A stretch of 19,665 nt of DNA. It comes from JBBQTU01 sp038213005 (GTDB lineage: Bacteria > Planctomycetota > Phycisphaerae > Tepidisphaerales > Tepidisphaeraceae). Location: NCBI GenBank assembly GCA_038213005.1, contig JBBQTU010000052.1, forward strand, positions 1 through 19,665. Direction: 5' to 3'. A program made the position numbers and the translations under genes. Positions 7,578 to 13,646 of the stretch are shown piece by piece; position 1 is the first letter of the stretch; each line of letters opens with the position of its first letter. Under the pieces are notes generated by a model. It had not been told where the DNA came from and searched no databases. It was given only the letters and a program-made list of their open reading frames with translations.

Positions 7578-8519
7578 ATGACGACCTTGGCAGCCAGCAC
7601 GATAGTCAAACCCGGCCTGCTTGTAATCCTCGGGGCCACCGCCTCGGGCAAGAGCGACTTGGCTCTCGCGGCCGCTCGAGCAGCGGGGGGCGAGATACTC
7701 TCGGTGGACTCCATGGCGGTCTACCGGCACATGGATATCGGCACTGCCAAGCCCTCGCCCGCCGATCGCCAGTCCGTCCCTCACCACCTCATCGACCTCG
7801 TTGAGCCCGACCAGACCTTCGCCGTCGCCCAATTCGTTGAGCTCGCCGACACCGTGATCACCGATGCCGCCGCCCGCGGCGTGCCGCTGGTCGCTACCGG
7901 AGGCACGCCCCTCTACTACAAGTCTCTCTTTGAGGGCATCTTCGACGGCCCGGGCGCCGACGAAACCATCCGCGATCGTCTGCGAGAGCTCTCCGGGCAG
8001 CAGCTCCACGAACAGCTCAAGCTCGTCGATCCCTCCACCGCCCAGCGTCTTCATCCCAACGATACCCGCCGACTCATCCGCGCCCTGGAGGTCTATGAGA
8101 TCACCGGCAAGCCCATCTCATTCTTCCAGCAGCAGTGGAATCGCCCGGCCGCGCGCCATCAGGCCCTCTGGGTTGGCCTCGACTGGGACCGCGAAGTCCT
8201 CAGCCGCCGCATCAACGCCCGTGTCCGCGCCATGCTTGACGCCGGCTGGCTCGATGAGGTACGCGGACTGCTCGAGCAGTATCCACAACTGTCCCGCACC
8301 GCCGCCGAAGCCACCGGCTACGCCGAACTCATCGCCCATCTCCAGGGCCGCTGCTCCCTGGACGAGGCGGCCGAGCAGATCAAGATCGCCACGCGCCAGC
8401 TCGCCCGCCGACAGATGAAATGGTTCCGCCGCTTCCCCAATGTCCACTGGCTGCCGGGCGATCGCCCGGCCGATGCCAATCTCCAGGCGATTCTGGAGTT
8501 CTGGCGGCCGCCCGGCTGA
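7578..8519 (+). CDS. miaA: tRNA dimethylallyltransferase
   Basis: 313 residues, normal length. MiaA adds a dimethylallyl group from DMAPP to N6 of A37 in tRNAs reading UNN codons. Signatures are the P-loop GATASGKS (19-26), DSMAVYRHMDIGTAKP (44-59), HHLIDLVEP, the GGTPLYYKSL region, RRLIRALEVYEITGKP and the C-terminal ATRQLARRQMKWFRR. Two small departures from the usual consensus are visible: DSMAVY instead of DSMQVY, and GGTP where GGTG is common. Neither looks disabling. No clear Shine-Dalgarno precedes the ATG. It stands alone, followed by a long gene-poor stretch. Confidence 0.96.
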   Translation: MTTLAASTIVKPGLLVILGATASGKSDLALAAARAAGGEILSVDSMAVYRHMDIGTAKPSPADRQSVPHHLIDLVEPDQTFAVAQFVELADTVITDAAARGVPLVATGGTPLYYKSLFEGIFDGPGADETIRDRLRELSGQQLHEQLKLVDPSTAQRLHPNDTRRLIRALEVYEITGKPISFFQQQWNRPAARHQALWVGLDWDREVLSRRINARVRAMLDAGWLDEVRGLLEQYPQLSRTAAEATGYAELIAHLQGRCSLDEAAEQIKIATRQLARRQMKWFRRFPNVHWLPGDRPADANLQAILEFWRPPG

Positions 8520-8780
8520 TAACCGCACTTGTCATATCTGTTGAGGTATCAAAAACCGCAAATGCAATTCCTGCAAGCAATGGAGAAAGTTCTAGGGTGG
8601 CGAAGGCCCTTCTGTAGTCTCGAGGTGAAGCGGTCTATTTGGGTTCATCCCCCCGTGGCACGTGCTGGCCCGGCCGTAGCAACCCGCCGTCGGCGAAGCC
8701 ACTTCCATTCTCCCCCCACTGGGGCAGTCAGCCAATTCCGTCCCGGGTTTCGGTCCTCTCTCGCTCCCGCCTTCGATAGA

Positions 8781-8818
8781 CTTACGTGCGACCCGAGGGG
8801 CCAGAAGCGCACATTTTG
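8781..8818 (+). repeat. Short interspersed repeat, copy 1 (~38 bp)
   Basis: It begins CTTACGTGCGACCCGAGGGG and continues to ...AGCGCACATTTTG. It aligns without gaps to 8863-8900 and 19498-19535, sharing TTAYGYG, a central run of four or five G's, AGA and GCGCA. Its GTGCG and CGCAC ends can pair as a 5-bp stem. Confidence 0.5.
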
Positions 8819-8820
8819 CA

Positions 8821-8843
8821 GGGGTGGGGGGGAGGGGGTCGGG
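8821..8843 (+). other. G-quadruplex-forming motif
   Basis: Four G-runs (4, 7, 5 and 3 G's) are separated by T, A and TC loops, a canonical intramolecular G-quadruplex pattern with very short loops. It lies exactly between two copies of the 38-bp repeat. Function is unknown. Confidence 0.6.
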
Positions 8844-8862
8844 AGAGCAGTGCTGATAAGGA

Positions 8863-8900
8863 GTTACGTGCGATTCAGGGGGGAAGACGCGCAGGTTTCG
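8863..8900 (+). repeat. Short interspersed repeat, copy 2 (~38 bp)
   Basis: It begins GTTACGTGCGATTCAGGGGG and ends ...CGCGCAGGTTTCG. It shares the first ten bases after the initial letter with copy 1. It shares the upstream flank GAYAAGGAS with copy 3, suggesting the unit extends about 8 bp to the left. Confidence 0.5.
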
Positions 8901-8940
8901 TGTGGCTGAGCTGATTGAATGTAAGTCGCATGGGAGCGGC

Positions 8941-8968
8941 ACGTGATACGTGATACGTGGAGCGTGAT
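8941..8968 (+). repeat. Heptamer tandem array (ACGTGAT family, 4 units)
   Basis: Units are ACGTGAT, ACGTGAT, ACGTGGA and GCGTGAT, exact 7-bp period. It resembles the short tandemly repeated heptamers known from cyanobacterial intergenic DNA. A second, unrelated heptamer array lies at 10276-10317. Confidence 0.65.
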
Positions 8969-9143
8969 CGAACCAACGACAAGGTCACACGTGTTAGGCA
9001 TTTTGAGCGACGGGCCATTTCGGACATGGGCGGTGCGGTTATTGGCGGTTAGTGGCGGATATTCACATGTCAAAGAGCACCACGGTCGGCGCGCACGCTG
9101 GCCGCCGCGGCTAATGGATGGAAGTATAAGATAGGGGGATGGA

Positions 9144-9287
9144 CGGGTCAAGTCCAATCTGAGGCATGTGCCGTTTTTCGGGCTGACGCCCCGCCCGGCG
9201 GATTGGGTCGATCGGGTGGATGCGGTGACGAGCAAGAAGGAGCGGTTGCGCTGGGACTCCCTGCTGCCCCAGGGCAATCGCGAGTAG
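9144..9287 (+). pseudogene. Gene relic, possibly the C-terminus of a REP-associated (RAYT) transposase
   Basis: An open stretch ending at TAG 9285-9287 encodes ...HVPFFGLTPRPADWVDRVDAV, TSKKERLRWDSLLPQGNRE. The segment L-x-PRPADWV-x-RV with a following T-x-KE resembles the C-terminal region of RAYT/IS200-like REP transposases. There is no start codon and no N-terminal catalytic HUH domain, so at most a fragment remains. A REP-like palindrome lies 29 bp downstream, which fits. The match is from memory of the family and is weak. Confidence 0.3.
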
Positions 9288-9315
9288 CCCTCGTGGTCTG
9301 GTTGCATGCCCAAAA

Positions 9316-9359
9316 GCGACTACAAAGTCGCTTCTACGTAGCCGCGACTTTGTAGTCGC
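9316..9359. repeat. REP-like nested palindrome
   Basis: The arms GCGACTACAAAGTCGC (9316-9331) and GCGACTTTGTAGTCGC (9344-9359) are perfect 16-bp inverted repeats around a 12-nt centre that contains the palindrome CTACGTAG. Each arm can also fold on itself (GCGACT/AGTCGC with a 4-nt loop). GTAG directly before CCGCGACT resembles the GTAG tetranucleotide next to REP hairpins. This is the form expected of a REP doublet mobilised by RAYT enzymes. Confidence 0.7.
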
Positions 9360-9484
9360 GGTGCGAAGACATCCGACTTCCACCACTCGCGCTTGCCCTG
9401 CCCTCCTGCCCCTTGACTCGGACCATCTGGTGTGTGATGCTTCCCACACAGTTTTGGAAATCACTTGCACAGGGAGAAGAGGCT

Positions 9485-9688
9485 ATGGCGAAAGGTAACA
9501 AGAGTTACAGCGTCGATCTCTCCACCACCAGCGGCACCGGCCCCTGAGCCAACAGCCGCGTGGTCACCAAGAGCACCGCGACGGTGAATCTTTTGACCAG
9601 CGACCAACGCGTTTGGTTCCGCGTGGCGGCGATTGGCGCGGCGGGCCAAGGCCCATGGAGCGATCCGACTATGAAGATTATACCGTGA
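9485..9688 (+). pseudogene. Fn3-like domain relic with an in-frame stop
   Basis: ATG 9485 follows a GGAGAAGAGG Shine-Dalgarno-like run. Twenty codons on, TGA 9545-9547 interrupts the frame. The same frame then continues for 46 codons to TGA 9686-9688, with VWFRVAAIGAAGQGPWSDP, the last two strands of a fibronectin type III-like domain. The intact relatives I know of are larger proteins ending in such a domain, so this looks like a degraded C-terminal piece. A single sequencing error at the first TGA is possible, but the fragment would still lack the rest of the protein. Confidence 0.5.
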
Positions 9689-9721
9689 GAATGAGGCCAA
9701 GGGATACGGCCTATTGAATAG

Positions 9722-9925
9722 CGTCCTGTTTTTCGGTGTTTCGACGAACAAGCCGCCATCGTGCGTTTGCTCGACCATGCGAACGGGCGGATTGAGCGGG
9801 CGATTCGGGCGAAGAAGAAGCTGATGGCGCTACTGAACGAGCAGAAGCACACCATCATCCACCGCGCCGTCACCCGCGGCCTCGATTCCACCGTTCCTGT
9901 CAAACCCTCCGGCATCTCCTGGCTC
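9722..9925 (+). pseudogene. Type I restriction specificity subunit (HsdS) fragment
   Basis: The frame reads FDEQAAIVRLLDHANGRI, then a charged helix (RAIRAKKKLMALLNEQKH), then TIIHRAVTRGLD and VKPSGISWL. This is the conserved coiled-coil spacer between the two target-recognition domains of HsdS, ending where the second TRD would begin (KPSG-x-x-WL). Both TRDs are missing. Homology stops sharply at 9925, where an HsdR fragment on the opposite strand begins. It cannot encode a working specificity subunit. Confidence 0.75.
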
Positions 9926-10101
9926 GCGGCGACCTTGGGGGCGATGTCCTGGGTCAGACGTTTCATGACTCGATCCGTGTCGGCGAAGGTCGTGCCGAAA
10001 TGTTCGTTGAACGTCTTGAGGATATTGCTTAATCGGTCGATTTCCGGCTCTGCCTTGCGGCCGCCACCGGAAACCGGCGCCAGTTCAATTGCCCAACTCA
10101 T
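9925..10101 (-). pseudogene. Type I restriction endonuclease subunit (HsdR) C-terminal fragment
   Basis: Minus-strand translation gives SGGGRKAEPEIDRLSNILKT followed by FNEHFGTTFADTDRVMKRL and DIAPKVAA. This is the characteristic C-terminal helical segment of one HsdR lineage (the part that docks on the methylase). The motor and nuclease domains are absent, and homology ends exactly where the convergent HsdS fragment ends. The open frame continues on both sides but resembles nothing. From 10102 to 10455 there is no gene, only the palindrome, heptamers, promoter and terminator listed below. Confidence 0.7.
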
Positions 10102-10218
10102 AATTCGTAGTTGATGCAGTATCTTGCCGCAAAAATTCCGCAAAGAATTATTTGGATTTCTTGGGGAAACCATAACCCACTGCCAATCCATCATTTCCGC
10201 CAATAGCCTCACACCGAC

Positions 10219-10248
10219 GTTGCGTTTTTAACGCGGGAAAAACGCAAC
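10219..10248. repeat. Perfect 11-bp inverted repeat
   Basis: GTTGCGTTTTT (10219-10229) and AAAAACGCAAC (10238-10248) flank an 8-nt loop. The arms contain T5 and A5, but no free U-tract follows on either strand, so it is not a clear terminator. It may be a mobile-element end or a small palindromic repeat. Confidence 0.6.
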
Positions 10249-10275
10249 AAACCCCTGAATGGTAGAGGGATGTGT

Positions 10276-10317
10276 TTCAGCATTCAGCATTCAGCATTTG
10301 GCATTTGGCATCTGGCA
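10276..10317 (+). repeat. Heptamer tandem array (TTCAGCA family, 6 units)
   Basis: Three units of TTCAGCA, two of TTTGGCA and one TCTGGCA follow in exact 7-bp phase. Variants are grouped, as expected when copies are added by slippage and then diverge. It ends 33 bp before the greA promoter. Confidence 0.75.
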
Positions 10318-10349
10318 TTCCGCCTCCACCCCGGCCAGCATTAAATCCG

Positions 10350-10377
10350 TTGCCATTGCCACGGCTCTGGTTATGAT
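10350..10377 (+). promoter_or_regulatory. Promoter upstream of greA
   Basis: TTGCCA (10350-10355), a 16-nt spacer and TATGAT (10372-10377) match the sigma-70 consensus at 5/6 in each box. The predicted start is near 10384, directly before the hairpin at 10386. This is one of the best promoter matches in the window. Confidence 0.6.
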
Positions 10378-10385
10378 GCTTGCTC

Positions 10386-10423
10386 AGCCACCGCCACCCG
10401 ATGCGGTGGCTCCTGTTTTTTTT
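10386..10423 (+). terminator. Intrinsic terminator in the greA leader
   Basis: A perfect 9-bp stem, AGCCACCGC (10386-10394) with GCGGTGGCT (10403-10411), has an 8-nt loop; four bases later comes a run of eight T's (10416-10423). No gene ends nearby on this strand, and the greA start codon follows 32 bp later. It would end transcripts from the 10350-10377 promoter after about 40 nt, so it looks like a leader attenuator rather than an ordinary gene-end terminator. Confidence 0.75.
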
Positions 10424-10455
10424 CAGCGGCCGCGTGGGCGTCATAGGAGTCCGTC

Positions 10456-10923
10456 ATGCAGTTAGTTAGTGCAGAAGAGAAAGCAGCCTTGCAGCTCAAA
10501 CGCGAGGAGCTGTACAAACTCAAGGTGGACGTCCAGGATCGTATCCGCAAGGCCGCCTCACTCGGCGACCTCTCCGAGAACGCCGAATACCACTTCGCCA
10601 AGGAAGAGAACCGCGCTGTCGAACGCCAGATCGTCGACCTCGAAAACAAACTCAGGAGCCTCGCCGTCGTCACCAACGACGACGTCCCCGATGACGTCGT
10701 ATTCCTCGGCCACACCGTCAAGCTGCTCGACCTCTCCGACGAGACCGAACAACTCGTCCGCCTCGTTGGCGAAGCCCAGCCCCCCTCCGGCGATTCCGAC
10801 GTCCTGCCCGTCTCGGCGACCAGTCCGATGGGCGATGCCCTTCTCAAAGCCCACGTTGGTGATACTATCAAGGTAAAGGCCCCCCGGGGCACCATGGAAT
10901 TCAAGATTCTGGAGATCGTCTAA
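10456..10923 (+). CDS. greA: Transcription elongation factor GreA
   Basis: 155 residues, GreA length. An N-terminal coiled coil (about 1-75) carries the GDLSENAEYHFAKEE tip (37-51), with the acidic residues (D38, E41) that help RNA polymerase cleave backtracked RNA. A C-terminal FKBP-like domain follows (about 80-155), including SPMGDALLKAHVGD. GreA enters the secondary channel of RNA polymerase and rescues stalled complexes. AGGAG (10445-10449) sits 6 nt before the ATG. The leader contains a promoter and an intrinsic terminator, so expression probably depends on read-through. tRNA-Thr follows 36 bp downstream on the same strand. Confidence 0.95.
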   Translation: MQLVSAEEKAALQLKREELYKLKVDVQDRIRKAASLGDLSENAEYHFAKEENRAVERQIVDLENKLRSLAVVTNDDVPDDVVFLGHTVKLLDLSDETEQLVRLVGEAQPPSGDSDVLPVSATSPMGDALLKAHVGDTIKVKAPRGTMEFKILEIV

Positions 10924-10959
10924 CCGACGATTCGCCCACCGGGCGCCGTGGCGACGCTT

Positions 10960-11031
10960 GCCGCCTTAGCTCAATGGCAGAGCACCGCTTTTGTAAAGCG
11001 GGGGTTCAGGGTTCGACTCCCTGAGGCGGCT
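10960..11031 (+). tRNA. tRNA-Thr (anticodon TGT)
   Basis: Acceptor stem GCCGCCT/AGGCGGC (10960-10966 with 11024-11030), discriminator T 11031. The D-arm has TAGCTCAATGGCAGAGCA. The anticodon stem CCGCT/AGCGG encloses the loop TTTGTAA with anticodon TGT at 10992-10994. The T-loop is GTTCGACTC. CCA is not encoded. It reads ACA and, with wobble, other Thr codons. It sits 36 bp after greA and 20 bp before the SDR gene, with no evident promoter of its own, so it may be processed from a greA read-through transcript. No duplicated 3' end (att site) was seen in the window. Confidence 0.96.
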
Positions 11032-11051
11032 TTTCAGGATACCTACCTCTC

Positions 11052-11810
11052 ATGAGCACCAATTTTAGAGTGGACGGAAAAGTCGCGCTGATCACCGGCG
11101 CCGGACGTGGAATCGGACTCGCCATGGCCAGGGCCCTTGCCGCCGGCGGAGCCTTAGTCGCGATCCAGGACATCGACCTCGCCGTCGCCCAGAAAGAGGC
11201 CGACGCCATCAACGCCTCCGGCGGCAAGGCCATCGCCCTCGGCGGCGACATCGGCGACCCTGCAACCCCCGAGCGTCTGATCCAACAGACCCTCGCGTCC
11301 CTCGGCGGGCTGCACATCCTCATCAACAATGCCGCCATCCAGATGCATCGTCACTGGCTCCAATCCCCCCCGGAAGAGATGGAACACCAGTTCCGCGCCG
11401 ACCTCATCGCCCCCATCCGTCTCTGCCAGCTCGCCGTGCCAATCTTCAAGGCCCAGCACTTCGGCCGGATCATCAACATCGGTTCGATCCAGCAGAAGAA
11501 AGGCAATACCTGGATGCTGGCCTATTCGCTGTCCAAGGCCGCACTGGAGAAGTTCACCGTCGGCATCGCCCGCGAGGTTGCCAAGGACCAGATCACCGTC
11601 AACCTCATCGCCCCCGGCTGGGTCAACACCTACCGCAACCGCGAGTCCTTCACCTCCCCTGAAGATCTGAAGGAAAAGGGCACGCAGATTCCCCTCGGCC
11701 GAATCGCCGAACCCGAGGACCACGAAGGCATCGCTTTACTGCTGTGTAGCGAAGCCGGCTCCTACATCACCGGCCAGTCCATTCACGTCGATGGCGGCCT
11801 CGGTGCCTAG
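11052..11810 (+). CDS. Short-chain dehydrogenase/reductase (classical SDR)
   Basis: 252 residues with a complete Rossmann fold. TGAGRGIG (15-22) binds the cofactor, and NNAA (92-95) is structural. Catalysis uses S145 in NIGS and Y158/K162 in YSLSK. The C-terminus ITGQSIHVDGGLGA is typical of the 3-oxoacyl-ACP reductase/sugar-dehydrogenase-like group. An Asp (40) near the end of the second strand favours NAD(H) over NADP(H). The substrate is not predictable. It starts 20 bp after the tRNA; 33 bp separate it from the DUF89 gene, so co-transcription is likely. No clear Shine-Dalgarno precedes the ATG. Confidence 0.9.
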   Translation: MSTNFRVDGKVALITGAGRGIGLAMARALAAGGALVAIQDIDLAVAQKEADAINASGGKAIALGGDIGDPATPERLIQQTLASLGGLHILINNAAIQMHRHWLQSPPEEMEHQFRADLIAPIRLCQLAVPIFKAQHFGRIINIGSIQQKKGNTWMLAYSLSKAALEKFTVGIAREVAKDQITVNLIAPGWVNTYRNRESFTSPEDLKEKGTQIPLGRIAEPEDHEGIALLLCSEAGSYITGQSIHVDGGLGA

Positions 11811-11843
11811 CCCGCTTGGGGCGAGTCGCGACCCGGCCATTAC

Positions 11844-12920
11844 ATGGACAAACTCCTGGCAGCTATGAACCCATTCTGTCGCCTCAAAGATCCATCCACC
11901 TACGTGGCGTCCCCCTGGGATTTCAGCCAGGACGCCGCCGCGCGTATCCACTTCATCGCCTTCTTCCGCCAGCAATACATTCAGACCATGCGTCTGGCCG
12001 TCGATCAGGCCACGCTCGACGGCCAGGATCGCGCCGAGGCCCAGCGCCGTGCCGATGACTGCCAGCTCCGCTTCTTCACCTTCCTTGACCAGCTCGAGCA
12101 AGACCCGACCCAGTTCGGCCGGGTGACCATCCTCACCATCGACCATATCCGCGACAGCCTCCCGCGCGCGGCCGGGTTTCGGGATCCTTATCTGCACCAG
12201 AAGCACCAGCAGAACGCCCACGCTCTTCCGTTTCTCGCCTCCGTCTGCCGCGACCTGGATTATCTCACCGGCCGCGACCAACTTGAGGCCGCCATCCGAG
12301 GCGCCATGGCCGGCAACATCTTCGACATGGGCGTCGCCGCAACCGCCCAGCTCATGCTCAGCCGTGACCTGGATTTCCTCGCCACGCGCAACTCTCTCCC
12401 GCCGCGCCCCTGGCGGGTTGATGGCCTGGACGCCCTTGCCAATCGCGTGCTCGCCGGCCCGCCGCATCGCAAGGCGATCGTCTTCGTCGACAATGCCGGC
12501 AGCGACTTCGTGCTCGGTATGATCCCGCTGTGCCGCTACCTCGCCCAGCGCGGGACGCAGGTCATCGTCGCCGGCAACGAACTGCCCACTCTCAACGACA
12601 TGGCCTGCTGCGACATTCAAGCACTCTGGCCGCAACTCCTGTCGGCCGAACCGAGCCTCGCCTCACTGCCGATCCGCGTGGTCAGCACCGGCACCGGCGA
12701 ACCTCTCATCGACCTGCTGACCGTCTCGGACCAGCTCAACGCCGAGGCGGCCGACGCCGACCTGGTGATCCTCGAAGGCATGGGTCGCGCCTTGGAGAGC
12801 AACTTCGACGCACAGTTCGACTGCGACGCACTGAAATTGGCGATGATCAAAGAGGACTACGTCGCCGCCTGGCTGGGCGGAAAACTCTATGACGTCGTCT
12901 GCCGCTTCGATCCCGCGTGA
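11844..12920 (+). CDS. DUF89 metabolite-damage phosphatase, PANK4-like (4'-phosphopantetheine phosphatase type)
   Basis: 358 residues. The C-terminal half carries the DUF89 core: FVDNAGSDFVLGMIPLCRYL (metal-binding D216, N217 and probably D221), GNELPTLNDM (N251, D252), ADLVILEGMGRALESN and LKLAMIK. This order closely follows the C-terminal phosphatase domain of eukaryotic PANK4, which removes phosphate from 4'-phosphopantetheine and its oxidised forms. The N-terminal ~200 residues form the helical cap. A role in CoA-precursor repair is therefore inferred; no pantothenate kinase domain is fused here. The GTGA at 12917-12920 would allow coupling to a longer SufT frame. ATG 11844 has no Shine-Dalgarno; ATG 11865 is an alternative. 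Confidence 0.75.
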   Translation: MDKLLAAMNPFCRLKDPSTYVASPWDFSQDAAARIHFIAFFRQQYIQTMRLAVDQATLDGQDRAEAQRRADDCQLRFFTFLDQLEQDPTQFGRVTILTIDHIRDSLPRAAGFRDPYLHQKHQQNAHALPFLASVCRDLDYLTGRDQLEAAIRGAMAGNIFDMGVAATAQLMLSRDLDFLATRNSLPPRPWRVDGLDALANRVLAGPPHRKAIVFVDNAGSDFVLGMIPLCRYLAQRGTQVIVAGNELPTLNDMACCDIQALWPQLLSAEPSLASLPIRVVSTGTGEPLIDLLTVSDQLNAEAADADLVILEGMGRALESNFDAQFDCDALKLAMIKEDYVAAWLGGKLYDVVCRFDPA

Positions 12921-12955
12921 GTTTTAGTGTCAGCCGCGAACTCGGCGCGGTGGCG

Positions 12956-12964
12956 TGCTATGAT
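12956..12964 (+). promoter_or_regulatory. Extended -10 box (TGCTATGAT) before sufT
   Basis: TGC-TATGAT lies 9 nt before ATG 12974, with no Shine-Dalgarno between. It repeats the TGCTAT layout seen before the DUF433 and Rrf2 genes. If used, the mRNA would begin within 2-3 nt of the ATG. Confidence 0.4.
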
Positions 12965-12973
12965 TGGCCGCAG

Positions 12974-13474
12974 ATGGAGCAGACCAACGACAAACCGCGG
13001 AAGCTGAGCCTGAATGTCCTGCCGGACCGGGACAAATTGTCAGGCATCCTCGCTCGCGCTGAGGCGAATCAGAAATTGCGAACCGAATCACAACCGTCGC
13101 AGCCGGAGGACGATATGGTCGACGAAGGACCGCATGTGCTCACCGCCCCGGCCGACTGGTCGGAACCGCAGAAGGCCCTGCATGCCAAAGTGATCGGCGT
13201 GCTCAAGAGCATTTTCGACCCCGAGATCCCGGTCAACATCTACGACCTGGGCCTCGTGTACGACATTGACGTGACCGACGCCGGCAAAGTACTGGTCAAA
13301 ATGACGCTCACGGCCCCTGCCTGCCCGGTGGCGGACTCGATGCCGCCGGAGATCGAGGCGCAAATCCAGGCGATTCCCGACTGCACCTTCGCCCACGTGC
13401 TCCTGGTCTGGGATCCGCCCTGGGACCGTGATCGCATGAGCGAAGCAGCCAAACTTCAGTTGGGAATGATGTGA
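12974..13474 (+). CDS. sufT: SufT-like DUF59/MIP18 family Fe-S cluster assembly protein
   Basis: 166 residues from ATG 12974; a GTG at 12917, overlapping the DUF89 stop, would add 19. The first ~65 residues are polar and probably disordered. The DUF59 domain follows: VLKSIFDPEIPVNIYDLGLV, VYDIDVTDAGKVLVKMTLT, then TAPACPVAD with the conserved Cys, and VLLVWDPPWDRDRMSE near the end. SufT proteins help mature Fe-S proteins. The rest of the suf operon (sufBCDSU) is not nearby. The internal start is preferred for the -10 box just upstream and because the extra residues show no family similarity; the longer coupled form cannot be excluded. Confidence 0.85.
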   Translation: MEQTNDKPRKLSLNVLPDRDKLSGILARAEANQKLRTESQPSQPEDDMVDEGPHVLTAPADWSEPQKALHAKVIGVLKSIFDPEIPVNIYDLGLVYDIDVTDAGKVLVKMTLTAPACPVADSMPPEIEAQIQAIPDCTFAHVLLVWDPPWDRDRMSEAAKLQLGMM

Positions 13475-13646
13475 TCCGCGACCTTTTCCGTGTCAGCCTT
13501 TGATGAATCGGCCCTCCGCTATGTCTGCCAGCTTACGGTGATTGCTCCAGCGGCATTGGCTTTGCCTAGTGTAATTCCTCGTCTGATCTCAAGCGCGGGG
13601 CAATGGGGCATCGCGACGAAGTACGACCGGACGCGGGGAGTGCATC

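Larger units (their letters stand above)
8520..9143. other. Gene-poor intergenic DNA with repeats
   Basis: No frame here resembles a protein. The small open frames are low-complexity and contradict one another on the two strands. The stretch contains two copies of a ~38-bp imperfect repeat, a G-quadruplex motif between them and a heptamer array, listed separately. No terminator with a U-tract was found after miaA. Confidence 0.6.

Noticed and set aside
8640..8760. Longer similarity between the flank of repeat copy 1 and 19360-19490
   Set aside because: Only scattered short matches such as CCCGCCG and CGGGTTTC; not distinguishable by eye from chance in GC-rich DNA.
8529..8909. Plus-strand 126-residue frame after miaA
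   Set aside because: Crosses repeats and the G-quadruplex, has Arg/Pro/Gly bias and no recognisable domain or ribosome site.
10276..10317. Possible CRISPR array
   Set aside because: Units are 7 bp with no spacers and no cas genes; it is a simple heptamer array.
10960..11031. tRNA-Thr as an integration site for a mobile element
   Set aside because: No integrase gene and no second copy of the tRNA 3' end occur in the window; genes on both sides are housekeeping.
11736..12635. Minus-strand 299-residue open frame
   Set aside because: Antisense to the DUF89 phosphatase, which has strong family motifs; high-GC codon bias opens the opposite frame.
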